DNA of 64,000 nt from Cyanophora paradoxa (Eukaryota; Glaucocystophyceae; Cyanophorales; Cyanophoraceae), in the NCBI GenBank assembly GCA_004431415.1, contig QPMI01000047.1, positions 181,367 through 245,366 on the forward strand, in the 5' to 3' direction. Within the stretch, counting starts at the first letter, position 1. Each line of letters opens with the position of its first letter. The position numbers and the translations under genes are program-made. Under the pieces are notes generated by a model, which was given only the letters and a program-made list of their open reading frames with translations, was not told the DNA's origin and did not search any database. Shown here one piece after another: positions 11,401-20,800 of the stretch.

Positions 11401-14400
11401 GGCGGAGAAGGCCGCGAGCCGCGCCGCACACTCCGAGTAGGGCGCCCCGACCGAGGAGGAGGAGCCGCCGGATCCCGGGAGCGACGGCGTCGTGTTGGCC
11501 GAGCCGCCCGCGAGCGCGTTGAGGAGGTTCATCGGGTCGGCGCCTGCGAGCAAATGAGAACGGGGAGGCGGAACAAGAGGAAGAAGAAGAGGCGGCGCGG
11601 GGAGTCGAACCGGAGGACTGGAGGACCTCCATGAAGCGCCTGAGCTTCTCGGCGGCCGCCTGCTGCTCGCGCGTCTCCGCCTCGTCCACCAGGCGGAACT
11701 GGACGCGCTGCGAGGTGATACCGTACGTCCGCGTCTGCGGCTGCGGGTACGAGGCCGGCGCAGCCGCCGGGCGGACAGGCTCGAGCGTCTTGAAGCCTGC
11801 CGATACCATAAGTCTTAAAGAACATCTTAAAGGGGTCAAGAGAGCGCGCCTCGGATGTCGGCGGTGGTTGTGAAGCGGCGGCCGTCGGTCAGCTCGACGA
11901 GATACTCCCCGTCGGTCCCGGTGGGGTAGTACGTCTTCAGGCGGGGCGGCTCCTGAGGGGCCGGGGGCGGCGCTGAGCGCCGGCCGGCCCTGGGCCGGGG
12001 CCGGAGGAAGCGGCGGTGACTCACGCGGTCCGCGGAAGCGGGGGATACGAGGAGCCGGTCCGCGACCTCGAACTGCGCCGCGCCGCAGGCCTCGTCCACG
12101 ACCTGAGGAGGAGAGGGGGGGTACGTGAGCGAGCGGCGGGGTACCGGGCCGAGCCGGGCCGGCGGAGCGGCGCGCCTCGCAGACGGCGATGTGATCGCCG
12201 TGCTCAGCGAAGTGAACGGCGCCGCGGACGCCGTCCAGGTTCTGGTCCGTGTCGATGACCCTGCGGCGGGCGCGGTTTGCGAGGGCGTCGTCGGCGGGAG
12301 AGGGAGGGAAAAGGAAAGGCGGCGGGCACCGGCCGTCGGAGAGGTAAAGGCGAAAGCCGCGGTTCTCGAAGCAGGAGAAGGGCTGCGCGGAGAAGACGAA
12401 GCCGACGTGGAGGCCCACGATGCGCTCGCCGTTCGAGGGCCGCGCGATGGAGACCGTGCACGCGCCGTAGCGCCCGGGGCCCGAGCCGATGCCGCCGCGC
12501 ACGATGGTCTTGCCGCCCCCGTAGTCCGCCTCAAGCACGTAGTTGTACGACTCCAGTTGGGGGAGCCGGAACCTGCCCCGCGGATCGAATCAGCAAGAGG
12601 CGGCGGGCGGGCGGCGGCGGCGGCAGCAGCGCGCACCGGCACTCGGCGTGCAGATCGTCCGCCATGCGGACCTCGCCGACAGACTCGGCCTCGGCGACGC
12701 GCTGGTTCGAGCGCTGCACGAGGAAGAGGCGGAAGGGCTGGGCGCCCACGCCCCGCAGCCGGACCAGGATCTCGGGCCGGTACGGCTTCGCCGGCCCGAT
12801 CGCCGGCTTGACCAGCGCAACTGCGGCCGGGCGCGCGCGTCAGGGAGGGAGGGAAGGCGGCGGGGGCGGCCAGGCGCACTCTCGGCGGGCTGGTAGACCG
12901 TGCTGCGGCTGTCCGGCGAGGGCTGCGCCGGGGTTCCCGTGCGCCGGCGGTTGCGCGGCCGCTCGTCCTCGGGGGCAGGGGACGGGGCGGGGGCGGGGGC
13001 CTCGGCGGGGGCGGCCGCGCGCGGCGGGCGCCGGGAGCGGTCCCTGTCCCGCTTCGTGCGCGGCACCGACATGCAGTACATCTGAGGCAGCAGGACCTGC
13101 AGCTGGCTGAACCGCGAGTCCGTCGGGCTGCGCCGCGGGCGTCATCAGCGGGCCGGGCAGAGCGGGACGAGCTCGAACTGGCGCGCACCGGAGGCAGAGG
13201 CGGACAGGCGCGTTGCTGAGCTGGGAGGAAAGCACGAGAACGCGAAGGGCGATGGTCTTGGACCAGCCGGCCGGCTGGCTCTTCGGGACCGTGACCGTCT
13301 GAAGCGGCTTCATAAGAACGCGCGCGCAGTCTCCGGGCGGGCGGCGGGCGCACGGGGCGGTGGTCCTTGTTCGCGTTTCGCGTGTACGCCTTCTGCCACT
13401 GCTGCAGCGCCGGCACCATGTCGTCGTCCAGGCAGATCATGTCGAGCGGCTTCTTGTCCGGTCCAAGCAGCATCGCCTCGAGGTCCACATCCTCCTGCAG
13501 CACCGTGCCGGCCGTGGCTTCCAGGCTGCAGCGCGGCTCGGCCCGGCCCGCCCGAAGAAAAGGAAAGAGAGAAAGGAAGGAAGGCGCACCTGACTTTGCA
13601 CTTGAGCTGCTGGCCCTGGCGGCCGGCGGCAATCGTGGCGATGCCGCCCTTGGAGCCAATGTTCTGCGCCGAAAGGGTCGCCACGATGCGCAGGAAGTGG
13701 TTGTTCGAGTCGATGATGTCCGTCGACTGGCCGCGCAGCGGCTCGCCAGTCTGCTCCTCGTCGCTGTCGTCAGAGACTTGAACCGCGTGCTGCGCAGCCG
13801 CCCGCTTCTCGCGCGTCGACGAGGCGAGCACGGCGGGGACGGGCGAGCGCGAGGACGCCCGGTGCGGGGCCGCTGCCTGGGACGCCGCCGCCAGCGTCGG
13901 AGATACTGGAGTCGTGCGAGAGTTCGATCCAGCTGGCTGCACTATCGGGATAACGTAGCGCGCCTTCTCGGCCGATTGGGTCGCTTTCATACTGTTCATA
14001 CTAGACGCGGCGGCCGAAGACGACGAGGCTGCTGCTGCTGCGCCGTTGCCGTCGTCCTCTAGCATATTAGTCACCGGCGAATCGCCAACGGTGGTCTCCG
14101 GGCTGATCGGCTGCACGTCCATCTCGACTAGCTTCGTGAGGTCGGCCAGGTCGGGCCTGCACGAGCGCGAGCGGCGTGGGCGCGGCGAACTGCGATTCAA
14201 TCGCATGTAGCGCACCTGAAATCCTTGGAGAGGCCGACCGATTGCGCCGAGGCGAAGAGGGCTGACGCCGCCACGAGGTTGTCCTCGCTGAGGTGATCCA
14301 GCGGGCCCTGGAACTGATCATTCTCAAAGAACTTGATAGAGTCAGCGCGGCTGATGCCGGTGAGGCCCACGGACGGGCCGCGCTGCAGCCCAAAGCCAAG

Positions 14401-14517
14401 CGCCTCGGCCCGCTCAAGCGCCCCGAGGCTCATCGTGCTGGACGTCCCCATCGTGAACTCCAGGTTCGCGGGGAGGAGCGCCGCTCCATCCGGGAACTCC
14501 ATATGTTGATCGCTCAT
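8454..14517 (-). CDS. Large ankyrin / F-box / STAT-type SH2 protein
   Basis: A many-exon gene starting at ATG 14517 and ending at TGA 8454-8456. Most of the N-terminal half has no domain I recognise; it includes Ser/Ala-rich disorder and conserved-looking beta segments (12.4-13.3 kb). A charged helix then leads to ankyrin-like repeats (11.5-11.05 kb; G-N-S-P-L-H-Y-A-A and G-L-T-A-M-H-I). An F-box follows (10.64-10.47 kb; M-P-D-E-L-V-L-E-S-L). A helical segment ending in a Trp-rich STAT-like linker comes next (9.4 kb). Last is an SH2 domain (9.3-8.9 kb) whose G-T-Y-M-L-R-L-S-S holds the phosphotyrosine-binding arginine. The C-terminal tail has Tyr residues (Y-I-I-P-D-Y). Introns join cleanly: the ankyrin exon runs across a CTAAC branch-like intron at about 11.1 kb, and the F-box exon is preceded by a GT..AG intron at 10.9 kb. 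Known from other lineages: F-box, ankyrin and SH2 occur together in some amoebozoan proteins. Inferred role: phosphotyrosine-directed ubiquitin-ligase adaptor or STAT-like regulator. It could be two adjacent genes. Confidence 0.65.
8890..9372 (-). other. SH2 domain exons (STAT-type linker + SH2)
   Basis: Conserved SH2 features visible in order: an N-terminal helix with R-H-D-A-E-Q-E-L, strand B G-T-Y-M-L-R-L-S-S with the key Arg, strand C/D G-A-L-A-V-S-V-L-S-R-D, and helix B G-E-A-V-V-R-H-L-A-E-I. A Pro/Ala insertion sits between strands D and the next strand. The upstream Trp-rich segment (K-T-W-P-W) resembles a STAT linker end. Part of the gene at 8454-14517. Confidence 0.7.
10461..10853 (-). 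other. F-box exon
   Basis: An acidic, disordered lead-in (E-S-D-D-E-R...E-E-D-E-E-D) is followed by a canonical F-box: L-V-G-M-P-D-E-L-V-L-E-S-L-Q-S-F then E-L-S-R-F-G-A-V-C-R-R-F-R-R-L. F-boxes bind SKP1 in SCF ubiquitin ligases, so this suggests the SH2 protein recruits targets for ubiquitination. Confidence 0.75.
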
Positions 14518-14870
14518 GTTGCTTTGCTCCCGTACCTGACGCTGCGCGGGCTTGAATGCAGGCGGAAAGGCGCGGGCACGCGGCCGCTGCCGGGGACTCG
14601 TTCCGGCGCTGTACGCACCGGCGAAGACACAGTGCAGAGAGCTCCGGTTGGAGCTGCGCGAGGCCGCCTTAGAGGGCCGAGCATATTGTATGAACGGCTA
14701 AGCAGGAGGCTGCGGCTGCGTATATGGTGCGCTCCGGGGGCCTCTGCTGGGCGCTCTATGGGTCGGGTGGGGGTGTGAGCACCTCTTAAGCGCGCGACAT
14801 GGTCAGACGGGTGAGAATCATGGTGGTGTGCTCGGTCATATGAACGTCTCGTACCCCTGCTCATTCCAGC
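14518..14870. other. Divergent promoter region
   Basis: The SH2-protein start (ATG 14517, minus) and the small glycine-rich gene (ATG 14871, plus) are head to head with about 350 bp between start codons. No TATA-like element or further ORF is convincing. The region probably holds both promoters and 5' UTRs. Confidence 0.45.
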
Positions 14871-15490
14871 ATGGCCGAGCAGCACTCGTTTCGCGATCCC
14901 GCCACTGGTCAGATGGTCACGGCGCGGGCGGAGGAAAACAAGGACGTCGCTGCTGGCCGCGGTCCGCCCGTGCTGCGCGTTTCTGCGCCGCAGGCCGCTG
15001 ACTCTCCGCCCACAGACATAGACCTCTCGGAGAAGGCTTTCCCCTCGCTTGGGGGCGCTCGCGGGGATCGCGAGATCGGTGCGCCGGCCATTCCCTCGCC
15101 CGCGCTCGCCCCGCTCCCGCGCCCTGCATACGCACTCTGCTTCGAAAAACTTGCATTTGTTGTGACCTTATCGTGTGCTGTCGCTCCGGACGCTCTCCCT
15201 CGCCCTCGCGGTTCTCATCCTGCGTTCGTGCCTTCGCGTTCGCAGGACGCGGGCGGATGCACGCGGGCGCCTCGGACGTGCACATCGAGCGCGCGACGGA
15301 AAACATTCTGCAGAAGGACGTCGGCGCCGGCAGCATCCGCAGCGGGCCCGGCGGCGGCATGGGCGGAACAGGTGCGAAACTTCGCCCCGCGTCCCTCGGT
15401 GAACCCGCGCCTGCTCACGGTTCTCTTCCAGGCACGGGCTCCGGCGCTCCGGGCCCGAACCGCGGCGGCGGCGGCGCTGGCCGCGGCTAG
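14871..15490 (+). CDS. Small Gly-rich protein, three exons
   Basis: Starts at ATG 14871. Exon 1 encodes an acidic/polar segment with D-L-S-E-K-A-F-P-S-L-G. A GT donor at about 15,079 (G|GTGCG) joins an exon beginning after TTCGCAG at about 15,242, giving G-R-G-R-M-H-A-G-A-S-D-V-H-I-E-R. A second intron (GTGCGAAAC ... TTCCAG, about 15,371-15,430) restores frame into a Gly-rich tail ending at TAG 15,488-15,490. The spliced product is about 130 residues, soluble, with no signal peptide or membrane segment. I do not recognise the family. The F-P-S-L-G motif resembles short linear motifs of RNA-associated proteins, which is speculative. Confidence 0.55.
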
Positions 15491-15546
15491 AGGGCGCGCT
15501 CCCGAGCCGCATCTGGCCGTCTGGCCCGCACCCTCACTCGACTTCA

Positions 15547-15650
15547 GTTCAGCGGCAGCGCTCGCAGTGCTGGTGTAATGTTGTAGTAATTATAACGTAG
15601 ACTTTCGAATTTGATTTGCACTGCTGCGCCCAGCGAAGCCATGCCGTGGG
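15547..15650 (+). repeat. Dispersed repeat copy A (partner at 29,291-29,394)
   Basis: About 100 bp is shared with 29,291-29,394. Both copies have AGCGGCAGCGCTCGCAGTGC, then an AT-rich middle with TGATGTTGT/TAATGTTGT and a TTCGA-containing stretch, then CGCCCAGCGA-GCCATGCCG. In copy B the ATG opens a gene (29,385); in this copy the same ATG (15,641) is followed by a stop after about eleven codons. It looks like a duplicated 5' region that lost its gene. Confidence 0.6.
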
Positions 15651-15720
15651 CCCGCGACAAAGCGCTCAGCTGCTGAGGGTGTTTGAATGGATAGAAAAAT
15701 GAAGCTTAAGAACAGAAGGC

Positions 15721-17584
15721 CTAGCTATAGGAGAGGCGCGACGAGGCGGAGGGCCGGGGCGGTGCGGGGACCGTGGGGCGAGCTGGCGGGCGCCGTGGGC
15801 GCGTCGCACCTCCGCCGCCGGTGAGCTCCGGGTTCGTCCCCGGCCGCGGCCCCTCCCGAAATCGATCCGGATCAAGAAGTCCGCGCGGTACGTCCCCCCG
15901 GGCTCCCGAGTCGGTCATGTAGCCGGGCGCGTCGACCTCCACCGCGTAGTACGCGATCATCGGGCCTTGCCTCTGAGGGCCTTGTTAGTTAGAGGCGGGC
16001 GGGGCGGCGGGGCCGGCGGGGCCGGCGAGGCGAGCGCACGTGCTTCATGGCGCGCCCGCAGAGCTCCTTTGCGGCTCTGGAGGGAGAGTCGGCGGGAGGG
16101 TACAGCGCGGCGGGGCGGGGGGGGGTACGGCGCGCACGCGAGCACGGAGGAGTAATTCTCGTACTGGACGTACGCGTCGAAGTCCAGCGCGGAGCCGGCG
16201 GGCGGGGCGGGCGGGCGGCGGGGGCGAGGCGGCGGCGGCGGCGCGGCCGGCGACGGAGGGCGGCGGGACGGGGAGGGGCCGGGGCGCGAGGGGCCCGGCT
16301 TGGGGCCCAGGGCGGGTAGGCCCAGGGAGGTCAAGAGGTCGTCGATCGAGCCACCTTTCGCGGCGGCGGCGGCGGTGGGCGCGGGCGGCCGCGCCGGCGG
16401 CGGCGCGGGGGCCTCGGTCGCTGCGGAAGCGGGCGCGTGAGGCGCCGTTTGTGGCGGGAAGGACGAGGGCGGCTCACAGGGCCCGAACGAGACGCCCTTG
16501 CGCTTGGGCTTGGCGCTCCCCGCGGCCTCCTCCGGGTCCTTGCGGGCCAATGCCGGCAGCGCGGCGGCCGCCGCGGGCCGCGCGGACGCCGGCGCGATCT
16601 CCACGCGGCTGCGGGGCGGGTCGGCGAGCGGCGGCGGAGCACCGGCGCCGTCCGGCGGGGGCGCACCGGACGGATCCGGAGTACCCGAAGGCGAGCGGCG
16701 GCGGAGCACCGGCGCCGTCCGGCGGGGGCGCACCGGACGGATCCGGAGTACCCGAAGGTCTGCTTCACGAGCTCGGGAGACGCCGCCTTGGAGCCCTGCC
16801 GCCGCGCAAAGCTCAGCATCGGGAGCGCGAGCGAGCGGGCCGCGGGCCGGGCCGGGGGCGTGCCTCGGGGCAGAACCAGCGGGCGGGGAGGCCCCTGACG
16901 ACCAGCGTGTCGGGGCGGGAGCCGCCCGCCAGCTTCTCGAACTGGTCCAGGTACGCGCGCGGGACCTCGCCGCTGTCCGCCGCCGCCGCCGACGCGACGT
17001 CCACTTTGAAGAAGTGCGCCTCCCAGCGCCGTCGGAGCGCGTTGAAGTCGGCGGAGAGCGAGCCGCGCGTCTCGACGGCGCTGCTCGTCTAGATGGCGAT
17101 GCCCTGCTGCAGCGCGATCCGCCAGCCGTCGAACGCCCGCCGCACCGCCTCGCACGTCCGTCGCAGGACGCGAGCTGCCCGCCCGGCGTCAGGAGGCGGC
17201 CCGGGCCCCCTGGCCGCCCCGTACGCACCTCGAGCTGACAGAGGATCTCATCGACGCCGCGGCTGACCTTCACGTCGACGACCGCGCAGCCGCTGGCCGC
17301 CTTCGCAGCCTTCTCGATCTGCTCCGCGGGTCGGGCGCAGCGAGCGGGGCGGGCGGATGAAGGCAGGGCGCTCGCGTTCGCACCTCCTGCCGGAGCTCCC
17401 ACGTGTAGACGGCGCTCGACGCACTGCGGGAATGGCCGGAGTCCACGGCGCACGCATGCATTCCGCTCCTGCTCGCGCGCGTGCACCGCGACGAGGCCAG
17501 GCCGAACGAGACTGAGGGCCGCGCCCGGCGAATGCAAAGGCCCGGGAAGGAGCTCGGCTCCAGCAAGGCGAGGTCGCCGGCCAT
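15721..17584 (-). CDS. AKAP17A-like RNA-binding / splicing-associated protein
   Basis: Begins at ATG 17584 (exon 1 to 17384, donor GTGCG) and ends at TAG 15721-15723. Segments match the known order in AKAP17A (XE7): an N-terminal beta segment; I-E-K-A-A-K...V-D-V-K-V; F-N-A-L-R-R-R-W-E-A-H-F-F-K-V-D; the signature R-P-D-T-L-V-V-R-G-L-P-A-R-W-F (about 16.9 kb); a helix E-L-V-K-Q-T-F; a long Pro/Ala/Lys-rich insert; L-D-F-D-A-Y-V-Q-Y-E-N-Y (about 16.17 kb); and C-G-R-A-M-K-H-V followed by V-E-V-D. Together these form an atypical RRM-like region. Animal AKAP17A is in spliceosomal complexes and anchors PKA. The long coiled-coil tail of the animal protein is not visible here and the C-terminus is short and Pro-rich. 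One intron holds a 67-bp tandem duplication. Divergent from the TIR gene by about 220 bp. Confidence 0.65.
16626..16758 (-). repeat. 67-bp tandem duplication
   Basis: Two near-identical units, 16,626-16,692 and 16,693-16,758, each start GAGCGGCGGCGGAGCACC and include CGGATCCGGAGTACCCGAAGG. A 67-bp period is not a multiple of three, so the duplication would break a coding frame. This supports placing it in an intron of the AKAP17A-like gene. Confidence 0.85.
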
Positions 17585-17802
17585 GCGGCTGCTCGCTCAG
17601 CTGGCGGAGAAGCTGCGTGGTCGATCGCTGGTGCTTACGCGGGCAGGGCTGCTGGCTCGGTCAGTTTTGAGCAGGGTGGTTTTGGGCCTCAACGCAGAGC
17701 AGGGCGGTTTTGGGCCTCCGCTGCAGGGCCTCCCGCCGCCTCCCGCGGTCTCCCGGCCGCCTCCGCTAAACGGGGCCGGGGTACGCATTGAAAAGAAGCC
17801 CG

Positions 17803-20800
17803 ATGGGTCTTCCCAAAGCTCTGAAGGAGCATGTGAGGCGGCGCATGTCTTCCGAGACCCTTGATGTAGTCATCGAGACGTCCGAAAGCCCGCAGGCCCC
17901 AGCGGCACCCGGCAGCGACAGCGGCATTCATCAAGGTTCGGTCCAGAGTCCAGAAGCTGCCCAGATTGCTATAAGACGCTTGTCACACGTGCGCCGGCGC
18001 CGACATTTGCTCCCGCGCGCAGGCCCTGCGCATGCGACATCAACATCGCAAATCCAGGAGGTTCTGCCGCGGCGCACGGTTAAGACGGTTCAATTCGACA
18101 TCGCAACCCCCCCTTCTCCGGCTCCCGCTGCATCATCGTCTCGGCTTCCAGTCAATTCGATCAATGACAATGTTGACGTCGACGTCGGCCGCGGTCCGTA
18201 CGCATCCGCGTCAAGCATATATAGGCCGGACGTATATGCTTCAAGCACTGACCGCTGAATTCCTCCGCGCGCAGGTGTTTCGACTCCGTCTTCAAGCATG
18301 GCGGTGGGCGGCGCGACACGCGTAGCCAGCGCGCCGCCGGCGCCCTTAGAATCTACTCGTGTGGCCAGCGTCGGCGCGGCAGCGGCGGCGCCTGCACACG
18401 CGTACGCAGCCAACGTCGGCGCGGCAGCTGCCTCGCCCACTAGTACTCGTGCGGCCAATTTCAGCGCGGCAGCGGCGGCTCCAAGGCCTCCTGCACATGT
18501 AGCCAGTGTCGGCGCGGCGGCTGCCTCATCTTCTCGTGCAGCCTTGGCCAGCGTCGGCGCGGCGCGGGCGGCGTCTGCGTACGCAGCCAGCGTCGGCGCG
18601 GCAGCGGCAGCGACCACTCGTGCGACCAGTGTCGGCGCGGCGGCGGCGGCTCCTGCACACGCAGCCAGCGTCGGCGCGGCAGCTGCTTCGTCTTCTCGTG
18701 CAGCCATGTCCAGCGTCGGCGCCCTCGGCACGGCGGCGGCGGCTCCTGCGCGCGCAGCCAGCGTCGGCGCGGCAGCTGCCTCGTCTTCTCGTGCAGCCTT
18801 GGCCAGCGTCGGCGCGGCGCGGGCGGCGTCTGCGTACGCAGCCAGCGTCGGCGCGGCAACGGCAGCGACCACTCGTGCGACCAGTGTCGGCACGGCGGCG
18901 GCGGCTCCTACACATGCAGCCAGCGTCGGCGCGGCAGCTGCTTCGTCTTCTCGTGCAGCCATGTCCAGCGTCGGCACGGCGGCGGCGGCTCCTGCGCGCA
19001 CAGCCAGCGTCGGGGCGGCAGCCGCCTCGTCTTCTCGTGCAGCCTTGGCCAGCGACGGCGCGGCGGCGGCGGCGTCTGCACATGCAGCCAGCGTCGGCGC
19101 GGCAGCGGCAGCGACCACTCGTGCGACCAGTGTCGGCACGGCGGCGGCGGCTCCTACACACGCAGCCAGCGTCGGCGCGGCAGCTGCCTCGTCTTCTCGT
19201 GCAGCCATGTCCAGCGTCGGCACGGCGGCGGCGGCTCCTGCGTGCGCAGCCAGCGTCGGCGCGGCAGCTGCCTCGTCTTCTCGTGCAGCCTTGGCCAGCG
19301 TCGGCACGGCGGCGGCAGCGGCTCCTGCGCGCGCAGCCAGCGTCGGCGCGGCAGCTGCCTCGTCTTCTCGTGCAGCCTCGGCCAGCGTCGGCGCGGCGGC
19401 GGCGGCGGCTCCTGCACACGCAGCCAGCGTCGGCGCGGCAGCTGCCTTGTCTTCTCGTGCAGCCTCGGCCAGCGTCGGCGCGGCGGCGGCGGCGGCTCCT
19501 GCACACGCAGCCAGCGTCGGCGCGGCAGCTGCCTTGTCTTCTCGTGCAGCCTCGGCCAGCGTCGGCGCGGCGGCGGCGGCGGCTCCTGCACACGCAGCCA
19601 GCGTCGGCGCGGCAGCTGCCTTGTCTTCTCGTGCAGCCTCGGCCAGCGTCGGCGCGGCGGCGGCGGCGGCTCCTGCACACGCAGCCAGCGTCGGCACGGC
19701 AGCTGCCTTGTCTTCTCACGATCGTGCGGCCACGTCCAGCATCGGCGCTGTAGCGGCTGCGCCTGCATCTACACCTGCAGCCAGCGTCGGGGTAACAGCC
19801 GCCTCGCGATTGTCTTCTCCTGCAGCTGCGGCAAATGTCGGCACGGCGGTGGCGGTACCTGCAGCTGCTCGCGATCGTGCGGCCAGCGCCGTTGTTGCGG
19901 CGGCTTCGCCACCTCGTACAGGCAGCGTCGCTGCTGCTGCCTTGACGTCCGCTCGCAATCGAGGCATTTCGCAGCCGGTGACCCCGGCTGCCGCCGCTCC
20001 TGAAGCTTACGACATTTTCATCTCGCACAAACAGTCCACAGGAAAGAACCTCGCCCGCATTTTCAAGCAGGCCGTGCGTATATGCATGCGCTACAGCGTA
20101 GATTCCGCGCATGCACAGCCTCTCACTCAGCTGTTGTCCACAGGCAGAGAAAGAGGCGCTTGAGCTGGGCATCGAGCTTAGCATCTTCCTCGATGTTGAC
20201 GACTTGAACGACATCCATATTCTAGGCAACAACGTTCGCGCCTCGCGCAGCGTTCTTCTCCTTCTGACAAAAGGTTCTTGCAAGTGATTTTACATGGGTG
20301 ATTGTTCGCTCCATTCTGATCGAAACTACTTTCCCTGATCCCATGCAGATGTGTTCCGCAGCCACTACGTGCTTCAGGAGCTGCGAGCGGCAGACGAAGC
20401 GGGCGTGAAAATTGTACTGGTCTTGTACCGCGACCCCATCGACGGCTTCTTGGATTTCCCTGCCGGTTCGCAATTTTGCTATCAGCTCTCCTTCAAGTAC
20501 ATGAACAACATAAAATTTTTCGACGCATGTAGAATATATATTATGGTCGTCCGTCGCTGTGTCTTTTGCTCTTACACGTCGCGCGATACCCTGCAGCGGC
20601 GACGGTGGGGCTGCCCACAGCTGCGGAACTTAAAGCGGTGGGGCTTGACGAGGCTTCTGCGCGGGCTCTGCTCGGCCGCATCCTCAGCATCACGGCCATC
20701 GAATATCAAGGCGGCGGCGAGTACCACCGCACTTGCATCGAGCAAGTACTCAAGCGCTGTGGCGTCGATGGACGATTGCGCATCTCCAAGAAGGTGGTAG

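Noticed and set aside
17597-17934. Minus-strand ORFs upstream of the AKAP17A-like start
   Set aside because: They would extend the gene across the divergent promoter without any family similarity, and ATG 17584 begins the segment that matches AKAP17A.
18090-20283. Long minus-strand open frames (about 535 and 585 codons) across the repeat region
   Set aside because: They are mirror images of the GC-rich in-frame repeat; only the plus frame continues into a recognisable TIR domain with proper splice sites.
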